Below are positions 30,367 to 40,769 of a stretch of DNA of 42,457 nucleotides, one piece after another. The DNA comes from Ettlia oleoabundans (lineage: Eukaryota > Chlorophyta > Chlorophyceae > Chlamydomonadales), in NCBI GenBank assembly GCA_019693395.1, contig JAAMXP010000871.1, positions 1-42,457 of the forward strand. Reading direction: 5' to 3'. The translations under genes and the position numbers were made by a program. Each line of letters opens with the position of its first letter. The stretch's first letter is position 1. The notes below the pieces were generated by a model. It was not told where the DNA came from. It ran no database searches and worked only from the letters and a program-made list of their open reading frames with translations.

Positions 30367-33300
30367 ATGCCAGCCATGCGGGCCCTACTCCTCGCGGCGC
30401 TGCTGTCGTGCACCCTGCGTGGTACCCGGGCTGCTCGGACACGCCATCTGACGGGTCTATTCGACTGGATTCCTGGGTTCGGTGGAAATGACGAGGACCC
30501 GGCCCCAGCGCCCACTCAGGCAGACCCGTCATATGTGCGCCCTATTCAAGCTTACAGTAAGTATTGTTAGTGAACCCTGCGTTGGTGCGGAGATACGCCC
30601 CACCCAAAGCGCAGGTTTCTTGCCGCAGAATCTGCAGCAGCTGCTGCTGCCGCCGCTGCCGCCGCTATGCGCTCCCTGTCTAGCTGCCGTATTCGCCACA
30701 GCCCCGTGGCCACCCTTAACCCCTCTAAATTTTACTGATGCAGACCCCATGACTGCCACCACGGCCTACGTCTTGCAATATGTGTTGGCTTCTGCTGTTG
30801 AGTCGAGCAGGGTGCCAGAACAGACGGTCAACTTCACAGCACCCAGCGTTGCAGCCAGCGGCGCCGTGGACTTGTTCTCCCCTTATGAAGGAGATGTCGT
30901 GCTGGTGTTCAAGGTGCTGTGCACCGCGACCACCATGATATGTTTGGAGCTTGTTGTACCCTGCCCGTTTGGGCTGCCTGCTGGCCTGTTTGCACACATA
31001 CCTGCATAGTGGCTATATACATGGCTGGGCAGCACTGCAACCGACACGTTTAACATGAGGTGACGCCATGCAGCTTCATGCAACCTGGCTCTTCACCTGG
31101 CTTGTCCTGTGGACGCGAGCTCGTTCTGTGCTCTTGTTGCCCCGTTGTTTATGCAGACTGACAGCGGCGCATTGTTGGACGGTCCAGGCACGGAGCCCAA
31201 GCGTGTGCCCTTCCTGCAGCCATTTGTGTACACAGCAGAGGGGCCGGCTCCGTTGGTGGACGCCTTTTCTGTCCTCCTGTCCCCCACTGATACGACCACT
31301 GGGGAGGGGCCCCTGGCGGATGTGAGTATGCTGCTGGTTCTATGCTCCTGATATCTACTAGTTGTTGCGCCGCTGCCGGTAGGAGGGCTTCACGGCGGAT
31401 GCAGCGGCAGCCTCATGCAGAGCACTGTTGCCCAGGCCAGCCGTCTCCCTTTTGCCACCATATTTGTCTTTCTTAATTCTTAAGTGTTTGCTCGGAATGT
31501 TTGCTTTCAATCTGACTGTTTTCCTTTTGACCACGTATCGGCTAAGTCCACACTGACTGGGGGCATGGCTGGGTGCAGGCAATTTGTTTGCTGCCTGCCT
31601 TTTGTCTCACTGAATATCACTCTCTTCACCCTGTGCTGAGCTGCCGGCTGCAGGCGGTTGAAGCAGCGATGGGTGGCAAGGCCCAGGAGCTATTCCGGGT
31701 GGTGTGCACCGGGGCAGACCCCGGTGGCATGGAGCTGGCTGTGCTGTGTGGGCCCTGGGCGGCTCTGATGTACCCGCGGGCAAATGTGGACGTCATAACC
31801 TTTGGAGATGCTTGGGTGGGTGCACGCGGCTTTCAGTTGTGGTTCTGCAGAACTTGGCTGCATGAGCACTTTCATGGCCCAGGCACAGTGGTCAAGGTTT
31901 TTGAGGGTGTTGGGCTTGGGCGACACCTGCCTACCACTAGTACTTTCCTTTGCATGCTCAGTCCAACCCTTTCTGTGCTCGTACATCCTTTGAGAAGCTT
32001 CTGTGCTTGGTTCTGACTGGCATGTGCTTTCACACTCCCGCACGTCGCAGAGCGCTGCCTACAACGTGCCCTTCTCCTGGACTTTCCAGCAGCTGGTGAC
32101 CTTGCACTACCTCTGGCCTTTTAATCTGGAGGACATCACCCCCAACTCTTCCATTGGTGAGTGCACCTGGCCAGCCTTGTGCATATCTCCTGCTGGCCCT
32201 GCTTTGACTGATCATTTGTCACATGTCGCTGCTCTACTCCACCTGCCTACACCCCTATCCAGACGCATGAGCAAGCATTGCAATGCCTCACTCCTTGAAC
32301 AACCAGTTGGCGATCTGACTGCTTCATGCGCAGTTGCAGCTTGCAACAGCTTGCACCACTAGACCAGACCCTTCCCCTCCCAATCTGCCTCACCCGTTCC
32401 ACCCTTGTTGTGCAGCGGACCCATTGCTGGCCATGGCTGGGGCGGTCAACCCTCTGATCACTACCGAGTCGGTGGCACAGGCCATTGAAGTGCCAAACAT
32501 GCCAGATTGGGTGCCCAGGGGCTCCACAGGATGGGACCCAGGTATGTTCCCTTCATGCTGTGTGCCGCCTTTCTACGGTCTCTTGATGCCAGATGGCGCT
32601 GCGGGCCACAGCTGCCTGCACCCATGCGCCTGCCCGTGGCCTATCAATCAGCTATCCAGCCCGCCTGCTCCTGTACCCCTGTCTGTGTGTGCGCCTGTCG
32701 TCGTGCCTTGCTGCTCGCCTGCTATCTTGGCTGCCTGAAATTTGATCAGTACAGACTTGCCTTGAGGGGCATGTCAAGGGGTGCGCCTGTTGGGGCCATG
32801 CTTGCCTGTTGGGGCCATGCTTGCCTGTTGGGTCCAAGAGGGCCTGTCGCACAATGATGGCACGCACCTCTCATCAGTAGCTTTGCTTGTTGTTGCCATG
32901 TGTTGCGGGCGGTGGCATGTGACATGTTGGCCTCTCACCATTGTGTGCCCCTGGTGGTGCCATGCGGCATGCGGGTGCAGAAGATGAGCTTGGTGAGCTG
33001 GGCCCAGCCCCAGACCTAGCAGAAGAGCTTAAGGTGCTTACAGTGCCTTATTGGTGATACTTGTTCATATGACTAACGAGCCGGCCTTCTCTCATTGAGG
33101 GCATCTGACTCACCTGACTCACACTGTGCCTACTTGCTTGTCTGTTGGCAAGTAGGCAAGTACCTTTACCTCAAAGCTATGCTAGCCAAGATATTTTGCC
33201 CTGCAACACAGCCTACCTTGCTACTTGCTGTCTGTTGGATGTCAATTGCCTTCATGCAGTACATCCCCCATGCCCACAAGCTGCCATTTTTCCTTTCTGC

Positions 33301-36257
33301 TGTGCAGCTGCCAGAGAGCGATTGCCCCGTGATCCTCTGCAAGACCCGAAACGCTCTAGAGCTCAGGTGGCAATACCTGCCGTGTTGTGCTGCACTGTGC
33401 TGTCCACACCCTATAGTGGGGCTGGCAGGGAAACCGGTAGTCTTGGGCTGATGCTCACATGTTTGTGTGTTTCATTGACTGGTGAACCTCTCCACCCTAT
33501 CTCTAACTGTTTCTCTTGCTGTCATTCAGCCAGACCTGTTCCTCATGTTGCCAACCAGCTGACAAGCACGCTTCAATATCCAGTAGGTAAAATAGTTTGA
33601 AAACTTGCGAAGCCACCTACCTGCCCCCCTTGTCCGCAGCTGCCTGGGTTTTGGCCAGAGCGCAAACGTGCTTGAGGACCTGCCGCACATCGACATGAAG
33701 GACCCAGTGACAGACGGCGACGCAATTGTGGCATGGTGGGTGCACCGCAGCCTCACAGCCGCCGCATTTTGCTGCCTCTTCAAAGGCGCTGCCTTGTTAC
33801 TTGTCAGTCGCTAATGTGTTGTGAGCACCATTATATGCTGCCCTGAGTCGTAGCAGCGCTGCTCTTGCCCATGGTTTGCTACCATTACGTCCCTGCTGGG
33901 AACCGTAGCTCTGGTTTCTCCACAATGTGCTGCCGACGGGCGTCGCCAGTGTGTCACCATCATGTGCCATGCTGCCCTCCATCCTGGCCTGCAGGAACGA
34001 GAGCAGCTCCACCCTCTACCTGCTGTTCAAGTACACAGAGGAGCGTCAGGACTGGTGAGTGACAGCAGACCGCATGGGTGGTACGTGCAATAAAATAGTA
34101 GGGTCGAGGAGGGTTAGGGTGGGGTGCATGCAGCTGGGGCGCTTGGGGTGGGTGTATTGGGGGCGGCAACAGCATTGGTTTTGTGATTTAAGTCATTCTG
34201 CTTCATAATGTGCATGCAACATGTGCAGCATTCGTTCCATTTAGGTGCCTCCAACCCCTTTGGCTTGCCTGCCATATCGAAATTCACCAAGAACCTTTTG
34301 TCCCGTGTGGCACAGGTTGATCAATGCCCAGGGCTTTCAAACCAGCGAGTTTACGAACAGCATCGCCTCCTTCACACAGGCGCCGCCCGGCGACCGTTTG
34401 GAAGACGTGAGTTGTTGATTACACACTCTGCACACTTTCCCGTCCGTTCTAACAGGCCTTGCTGGGGCCGCTCCTGCTGCTGAACCACTCACTGGGACGC
34501 TTTGTGCATAGCTTGTAAGTTGTCTAGTCAATACAAGAACCTGCGGGATGCCAATCTACAATGGCAGCATTGTCATGTTGCAGGGATCTCGATCAATCAT
34601 TGCCCGCTGCCCCCGCCGCTACCACCATGCAAGTGCCCACGCCACCCCAGCTGCTTCTCAACCCCCGCCCAAACCCTCACCTCTACCACCCCCAACCCCA
34701 ACACCCCCGAGCTGCAGATTATCCCTGATGTTGAGGTGCACAGGGGCTTCTTCAGGCAGTTCAGGTCCCTTGCAATCGACCCTGTGGAGGAGGGCGGCGA
34801 GTCGTGTGTGGCTGAGGGCATACCGCTCTCCAAGCTGCTTCAGGCCGCCTGCAACCTCACCGGCGGTGTGGAGCCGCTGCGTGTCGTGAGCAGCGGCTTC
34901 TCTTTGGGAGCGGCGCTCTCGGAGCTGGGCGGCGTGTGGGCGTCGCACCTGTGGCCGGGCAGCAACATTATGGTGACAAATCAAGGTGCGTGGGGAGCGG
35001 CGGGTAAACAGCAGCACCACAGCAGTACCACCGGCGCACTGCAGTCGAGACACATGCCCGTCACGTCAGCCCACTTGTCCCGCGCTGGAAGCAGTTGTCG
35101 GTGCATGCCCAGACATTCTGCTTTGCCATTTATTGGCGGAATGCATACACAGTTGCGTTGCGAGTGCCTCTGCAGGCGGCCCCACCGTTGGTGATGATAA
35201 CTTTGTGAAGCTGGCGCAGGCCACCTTTGGACGTGCCTACAAGTGAGCCAGCATGACGTGCTTCAGTCCAATCGCCGTTGCCCTGGCCGGGGGGATAGGC
35301 CACCCTGCATACTTGCCCCCAGGCCCCCCCCACCTCACCCGCCCAACCTCCACCACCATCACCCCTTTTATGGCTTGCCTACGTCACAGCACCGCTTGCT
35401 TGCTAGTTCATCCACCGTACTGTTAGTGCATGCTGCTTCGTGAGTCTGTTGCTGCTGCTCACAACTGCACCTCTGAAACGCCGTACTGCTGCATCGCTGC
35501 TGTCCTGTGTGCAGGTACGTGTACCAGCTCGATGAGGTGCCCAGCATACCTCCCCTACCAGACTATCAGCAGACCCAAAGCAGCCTGTGGATCATGGAAG
35601 GCTCTGTGTTGCTGCAGGTGGGTGGCCACAGGGGTGACCCAGTGCCAGTACTTTTGCTGGGCACAGTTGTGGAATGGATTAGTGCACATTTACTTATGCA
35701 TACACGCACATTGACGCGTTCGCATGCATTTTGCACTGACATTGGTGGTTTGATGCGCGTGTGGGTGTGGTGTGGGTATGGGTGTGGCCAATCATATATC
35801 TTGAACTGTTAGAACTTAGTTGGGAGATGCTAAGTGAGATTTGTTTTGCTCAGAAAGTCACTTTTCCGTATTTTGGCCGGTATTCACTGGGACTGAGATG
35901 GCCCTATCACTTCGACCTTGCCTGCAGGATCGTCCCGGGTTGGAATTATGGGAGACCAACTGGAACGACCATACTTGCGACACATGGACGAACCCCGACA
36001 CGGGAGAACTAGTTATTGGATACGTGCCCCGGGTAGGCGGCGGCTTGCTTGACAGGGGCGGTTCTTGGTCGGCATGGGCCGTACAGCTCGCCGCGCTACT
36101 TGTCCCTGCTTTAGAAATGGTTGATCCTCTCACATTCTTGCAATCTGGCCCTGAAAGGAACCTCAACAACGTGTTGCTGTTGCACTGCCTGCAGCTTATG
36201 AATGCAACACGCGTGGTGGTGCCCTCCTGGGTGTTTGGCGCCGCAACAGCACGCTAG
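30367..36257 (+). CDS. Secreted class-3 lipase with two tandem lipase units
   Basis: Seventeen exons, about 760 residues: 30367-30556, 30615-30913, 31157-31321, 31654-31815, 32051-32156, 32416-32541, 32981-33033, 33308-33366, 33640-33735, 33995-34054, 34316-34406, 34456-34514, 34584-34632, 34718-34985, 35176-35242, 35515-35617, 35928-36257. MPAMRALLLAALLSCTLRG is a signal peptide. The C-terminal unit has the class-3 elbow SSGFSLGAAL (Ser567), GGPTVGDDNF, an Asp in YQLDEVPSIPP (623) and a candidate His in NWNDHTCDTW (666), so it can be an active acylglycerol or galactolipid lipase. The N-terminal unit repeats the pattern: RVVCTGADPGGMELAVLCG then VDVITFGDAW, but the Ser position is Asp240. N-glycosylation sequons (NFT, NSS, NLT) fit secretion. 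The borders of exon 2 (58-base first intron) and the possible last intron 36033-36194 are uncertain. Confidence 0.78.
32785..32822. repeat. 19-bp tandem duplication in a lipase intron
   Basis: Two exact units GCCTGTTGGGGCCATGCTT (32785-32803, 32804-32822) followed by a broken third copy. It lies within the intron 32542-32980. Confidence 0.85.
33128..33157. repeat. Perfect 10-bp hairpin in a lipase intron
   Basis: GCCTACTTGC pairs with GCAAGTAGGC across a 10-base loop, inside the intron 33034-33307. Function unknown. Confidence 0.7.
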
Positions 36258-36647
36258 TTGGCCTACAAACCCTCGAGTAGCACCTGAGCGGCAGTGATGC
36301 ATGTGGGCAGCTGGTTGGGTCGTCGATTGCTGGAGCCTTCGCCCAAGTTGCGAGGACAGCCGCTGTCAACATGCTCATGTCGCCAGTTCTTGGATCGGAC
36401 ATGCCCGCTTGTCACCAATCACACTACGCTTGGCTCCTGCACCAAACAGGTTGTTGTCATCAAACGTATGTTCTCATTCACCCAGGATCTCTCGCAGTAT
36501 TCTTTGCAAATTTTACCTTTATTGGATTCGTGGATTTAGAGTGATTGTGCACATTCAGACCCAGATGGAACGCTCTGCTTGCAGTTTACTTTACTGATGT
36601 TGGTGCATTAGGGTTTGAAAGGACCTTAAGCAAAGCAATGTCACTCG

Positions 36648-36652
36648 TGTAA
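36648..36652 (+). terminator. TGTAA poly(A) signal of the lipase gene
   Basis: TGTAA in CTCGTGTAACAAAG about 390 bases after the lipase stop, only 63 bases from the TraB stop codon on the other strand. Confidence 0.5.
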
Positions 36653-36687
36653 CAAAGATCGACCTAGCGACCTGAGCCATCTCGCAT

Positions 36688-36692
36688 TTACA
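36688..36692 (-). terminator. TGTAA poly(A) signal of the TraB gene
   Basis: TTACA on the plus strand, 22 bases beyond the TraB stop at 36715. The 3' UTR would be very short and would end near the lipase poly(A) site. Confidence 0.5.
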
Positions 36693-36714
36693 CATTCCCT
36701 CTGAGAGACAATAT

Positions 36715-39700
36715 TCAGGAGAGCTCAGATTGCAGCGATGCATTCTGCTGCACCGCCTGCCACTGGCGAATCATGCCACGCACATGCGCCGTGCCAACCA
36801 CGGCCACCACATTGCGCGGCCCTGACAACGGTTCATACTGCCCAGCACCCTGACCCACGGGGCATGCCGTGGGGTTGCCGTCAACCGGCATAGCGTAATG
36901 CAGCACTGCAGCCTCTCCACCGCCAGCGCCGCTGCCCGGGGCAGAAGCCAGCACATAGGCCGGGGTTAGGCCCTCCGGCCTGCCGCTGGTGGCTGCTGCA
37001 ATGGCCTTTGCCATGTAGGCGTCACGCCTGTGAATGATGGGTTCCATGGCGCCCGGCCAGTTCAGAAGCGCATCCTCCCCCCACAGCTTCACGATTGGAG
37101 CATCCACAGAGGCGGCCTGCATGCCGTGCACAGCGGGCAAAGGAAGTGGGCAGATGCAAACGTCAGGTGCATCGAGTATTTCCTTGCATCCCCCCAGTTT
37201 CTGTAGCATTTTGCAGATTGCAAGTGGCAAGACTGAAGAGACTGGTCCACAAGTAGGCAGCGCAGCCCAACAAGGTCCTCCCTCAAATCACTGGCGGGCA
37301 CCTAAGAAAAACAACAACCTAAGTGCCGAGCCCAAATCGCGGAAGCCAGGAACAAACATATCTTAACAAACACCCGTTGCTGCCATCTGCTGGACACGCA
37401 GCCACAGCAATGTGCCACTCCCAAGGTTTCCCCACCAGTGGGATTTGGGGGTTCTGATAGATGCACCTGCAGTGGTTCCTTGAGCCGCACAGTGTCCTCA
37501 ATCTGCTGTGCATTCATGCCCGCAAACCGCGCCACCTCCACCAAAGGTGACACCACCGGAGCCAGCGCCAGCGCCACAGGCAGCAGGGCGGCAGCCGCAA
37601 CAGCTGCTGGGTTGGCGGGGGTGCCAGACTCCAGCAGGCCTTGTGAAAGGATGATCGCGGAGGCTGCTGAAGCAACTAGGCTGCCGAGCAGCTGGGGCAG
37701 CGAGGAAGAAAGGATGGCATCAGCCAACCGCCGCCCTGTGGTGTTGGCTGGAAGGTCTCCAAGGTGAACCTGCAGACAGAAGCATCAAAGCGAACTGGGC
37801 AGGATGGGCAGCACGTGGTACGGGGAGGGAGCGGGTAGGGAAAAGGTTCCTTTTTCTATTTTGAAAGCCGCTATACAGCAGGTGTCCAAAAAGTAAAGGA
37901 GCGAAGGCCGGAGTTGTCCTTCTAGAAAGAGAAAAAGGGCCGTAGTTCGTTTTAAACGGAGCACCTACTTGAGAGGCACCCGCTGCCACCGCGGCCCGCA
38001 ACGCTACACGCCACGCCTCGCCGGGTGGGATGCCCACGCTGCGCCCCGCTGCGCCCTGGTACTTGGCGTAGGTGGTGGTGAGGTAGGTGGCCAGGGCATT
38101 GCCGCCGCCGCTGCCGCCGCCGCTGCCGCCAGCTGCCTCAGACGCTGCCTGTGCTAGCTGCTCGTGGCTCCAGGGCCTGAGACTGGTGAACTGGCTGCTG
38201 CTGAGAGGCTTGCTGCTGCTGCCGCTCGTGGCAGCACGTGGCAGGGATCCCGCTGCCTGCGGCTGGTTGCTGGCAGCTCCCAGCTGGAAGCTGCCGCTGC
38301 TGCCGGGGCCACGGGCGGCGGCTGGTTGCTGCCGGGGTGCCTGCCGCCGGAAGGGCTCGATGCCGGGACCTGTGCCACCCACAGCAGTGCCCTCAAGGCC
38401 CGTGAGGCATCTCCGCTGGCCTGCAATGGGGGGAAGGGTGGGAGAAAAACTGTCTTCTTCCTTTTAATGAAGACTCACTGTTGGACCAAATTGAAGTGCC
38501 CAGTACCATCCGCCAAAAGCACCACACCATCCACCGGTAGAACCAGCAGTGTCATCGTCACCTTGGCCAGCCAACCAACCTGCAGGCACTGGCCGCACGA
38601 CCGCTGTGGGATTGCCACCCTCCACCCCTTCAAACACGACATCCACGTTCTCCGGCTGCCCTTTCAATAGCACAACCCGGGCAGCCAGGTAGGCGGCCAC
38701 TCCTGAAGCAGCTGCCGCCGCTGCCTGGGCTTTAGCTTTTACATCCTCCGTTGGTGGTGCCAGACCGCCTTCTGATCTGACTGCCAGCTGCTGAACGGCA
38801 GGCAGCTGACGGGGTGCTACGAGGTACTCAATCTCAGAAAGGGGAGCAACCGCCTGCAACCTGCCATTGGGCAGCACGGCAAAGGCGGGGGCGGAAGCAG
38901 CAGAGGGCGGCTTGGCTGCGACACGCACGCTGCGGAAAAGGCCTGCATGCGCAATAGTGGCAACGAGCAGATGACAGGGGTAATTCACAACCGTGATATC
39001 TTGCATGTTCTCGGGAAACAGAAAAAGAGTCATAAACAAACATGTGAATACTCATAGCCACAATGTGCGCTGCCTGCTGCCTGCCCGTGTGCCTTCCAGC
39101 CTGCGTGTCTGACCACCAACACTGCCGCGCCGCTGCCAAGTGCTCACCTGTGGCCAGCAGGGTCACAGCATCATGCTCAATATCAGCAGCAGACACCGGG
39201 GTGCACTCCCGGCCCTTTAGCAGCTCCACCAGCTGCTCTGCTGTGGGCCAGCCCGCCTGTGGGGCCGGCAGGCCGGTGATGGTGAGGCGGGAAGTCCACC
39301 AAGTTTGAGGGGGTGGCATGTCAGGGTCGACTAGCAGCCCTGTGCGGTCCTTGCAGAGCTGCATTAACCAGATGGGTTGATGGCAGGGAGGCCGAAAGTT
39401 TACAAGAGATAAGAGCGCGTAAGCACGTGGGCAGGCTCGGGACCAGCGGAAGGCGTTTGCTCAGTTAAACTTGCTGTCCTAACCTCAAAACGGCCGGCCA
39501 ATGCCTGCCAGGACAGAGCCAGAGCATATTTCCCTGTGCAAGGCTGCAGTTGAAAGTGTGGCTGACAGTCGACTAGCCGACTATCTAAAAAGCACATACC
39601 AGGCAGTAAGTTCTTAGCTCACCTCAACCAGCACAATGCCTGCAAGCAGGCAGGGCACAGACAGCATGCCGTTGGATGATCTGGAATGTCTGAACATTAA

Positions 39701-40289
39701 AAGTAATCATATTGACAATTAGGGTATGCAACAGAGTGACTAGTCAAAGGAATGCCCTGCAAGACCATTTGCTCACGGCACATGGGAAAGAGACCGGCCC
39801 TGAGCAAGTTTTCTCAACTAATTCATGCATATGGTTGATTGAGGTCGAGCGCTGTCGGATCAGCATCAATTTCCACGTCTATTTCAAGGGAAGGAACAGC
39901 CAGTAAGAAAGCAAGGCTGACAAACCATCGTAGCCAAGGGCCTGCTCACCGGGTCGCACCAGGCGGATTAGCTCGTCAATCTGCTGGCACGACTCTTTGC
40001 TGACGTGGCTTATGCCCAGCACATAGGCTGTAGCACCCTCGGAGGTGTGCAGCACCGCGGTGGTGTTCCTCAAGCTCGGTGGTAGCTCCGCAGCAGTGCG
40101 AAATTGGGGCGGAGCGTTGGCAAGCGGGGCGGCGGAAGTGCTTGTGGCGGCAGGGCGTAAGAATCGCCGTGGCGGTGCGGTCGCTGACCGCCTGGTAAGG
40201 TGGGGCAGTGCATGGATTACGGACCCATCAGCTGTGCAAGGCAATTGAGCCCTTTGTAGCCCGCTGAACTGAAAGGCCAAGGCAGACAT
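36715..40289 (-). CDS. TraB/PrgY-family protein, organelle-targeted
   Basis: Seven exons: 39950-40289, 39623-39639, 39148-39358, 38580-38942, 37969-38420, 37467-37769, 36715-37116; 695 residues with every phase consistent. TraB proteins share the fold of TIKI/erythromycin-esterase-like hydrolases, with two GxxH motifs and a conserved Glu; in plants and animals members sit on mitochondria, ER contact sites or plastids. Seen here: AYVLGISHVSKES (His95), IVLVELCKDR (118-124), VHLGDLPANTTGRRL, RRDAYMAKAI and VVGTAHVRGMIRQW (His673). The first 65 residues are Arg/Ser/Ala-rich without early acids, like a transit peptide. Residues about 310-440 are a Gly/Ser/Ala-rich insertion, so the protein is much longer than typical members. 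A hydrophobic stretch lies at about 475-530. Exon 2 is a 17-base micro-exon. Function in this family is not settled. Confidence 0.85.
39623..39639 (-). other. 17-base micro-exon of the TraB gene
   Basis: Codes the last two bases of a Gly codon and IVLVE, between TTGCAG and GTGAGC. Without it the conserved VxVELC strand is broken and the phase is lost, so the micro-exon is well supported by family logic. Confidence 0.75.
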
Positions 40290-40769
40290 GGAGACCTGCT
40301 CTTGGCAACCAACCTATCGACGCACTTATATTTTCGTAGTGTGGATATGCTTCCCGAATTCACCATTTCTCTGCCTCACCCTACGAGATCCCTGCTGACG
40401 TGTCTCCGGCAACTGAGTTCCATCAAAGGGCCATCTAGGCGTGAAAGGCAGAGCCTTCCTGCGTACGGGCATAACGACTACTCTTGTGACAGCCCTGCTG
40501 CTTGGGAGGGCAAAACAACCCTCCCACGCGGTCGCATCTACGAAGATCGGCTCCCCAGGTGGTGCGTTGCACCCTCGCGTCGTGTAAATTTGCCAGTGCT
40601 CTTCTGCACTGGCGTTAAGGTGCGCTGTAGCTGCTTGCAGCCTCGCTGGCAAGTTCGAGGGCGGAAAGCGGCAACCCATGGCTGCCTGCTCCTTGGTCCT
40701 CTGCGCGCATTGCATACTGAAGCGCCGCTGCTGCACGTTTATGCGCTGCAGCTCTGAACGCATACCTGT
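40290..40769. promoter_or_regulatory. Divergent promoter region, TraB / coiled-coil genes
   Basis: 480 bases between divergent start codons. A 151-residue open frame crosses it on the plus strand without family features and is most likely leader sequence. No TATA box stands out. Confidence 0.5.

Larger units (their letters stand above)
36258..36714. other. Convergent intergenic region, lipase / TraB gene
   Basis: 457 bases between convergent stop codons. It carries TGTAA for the lipase at 36648-36652 and, on the minus strand, TGTAA at 36688-36692 for the TraB gene. No other gene was seen. Confidence 0.6.

Noticed and set aside
30629..30743. Alternative splice of the lipase second exon (poly-Ala frame from 30629)
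   Set aside because: Needs a weak GTATTC donor and gives a long Ala run; the continuous frame from 30615 is simpler, though not proven.
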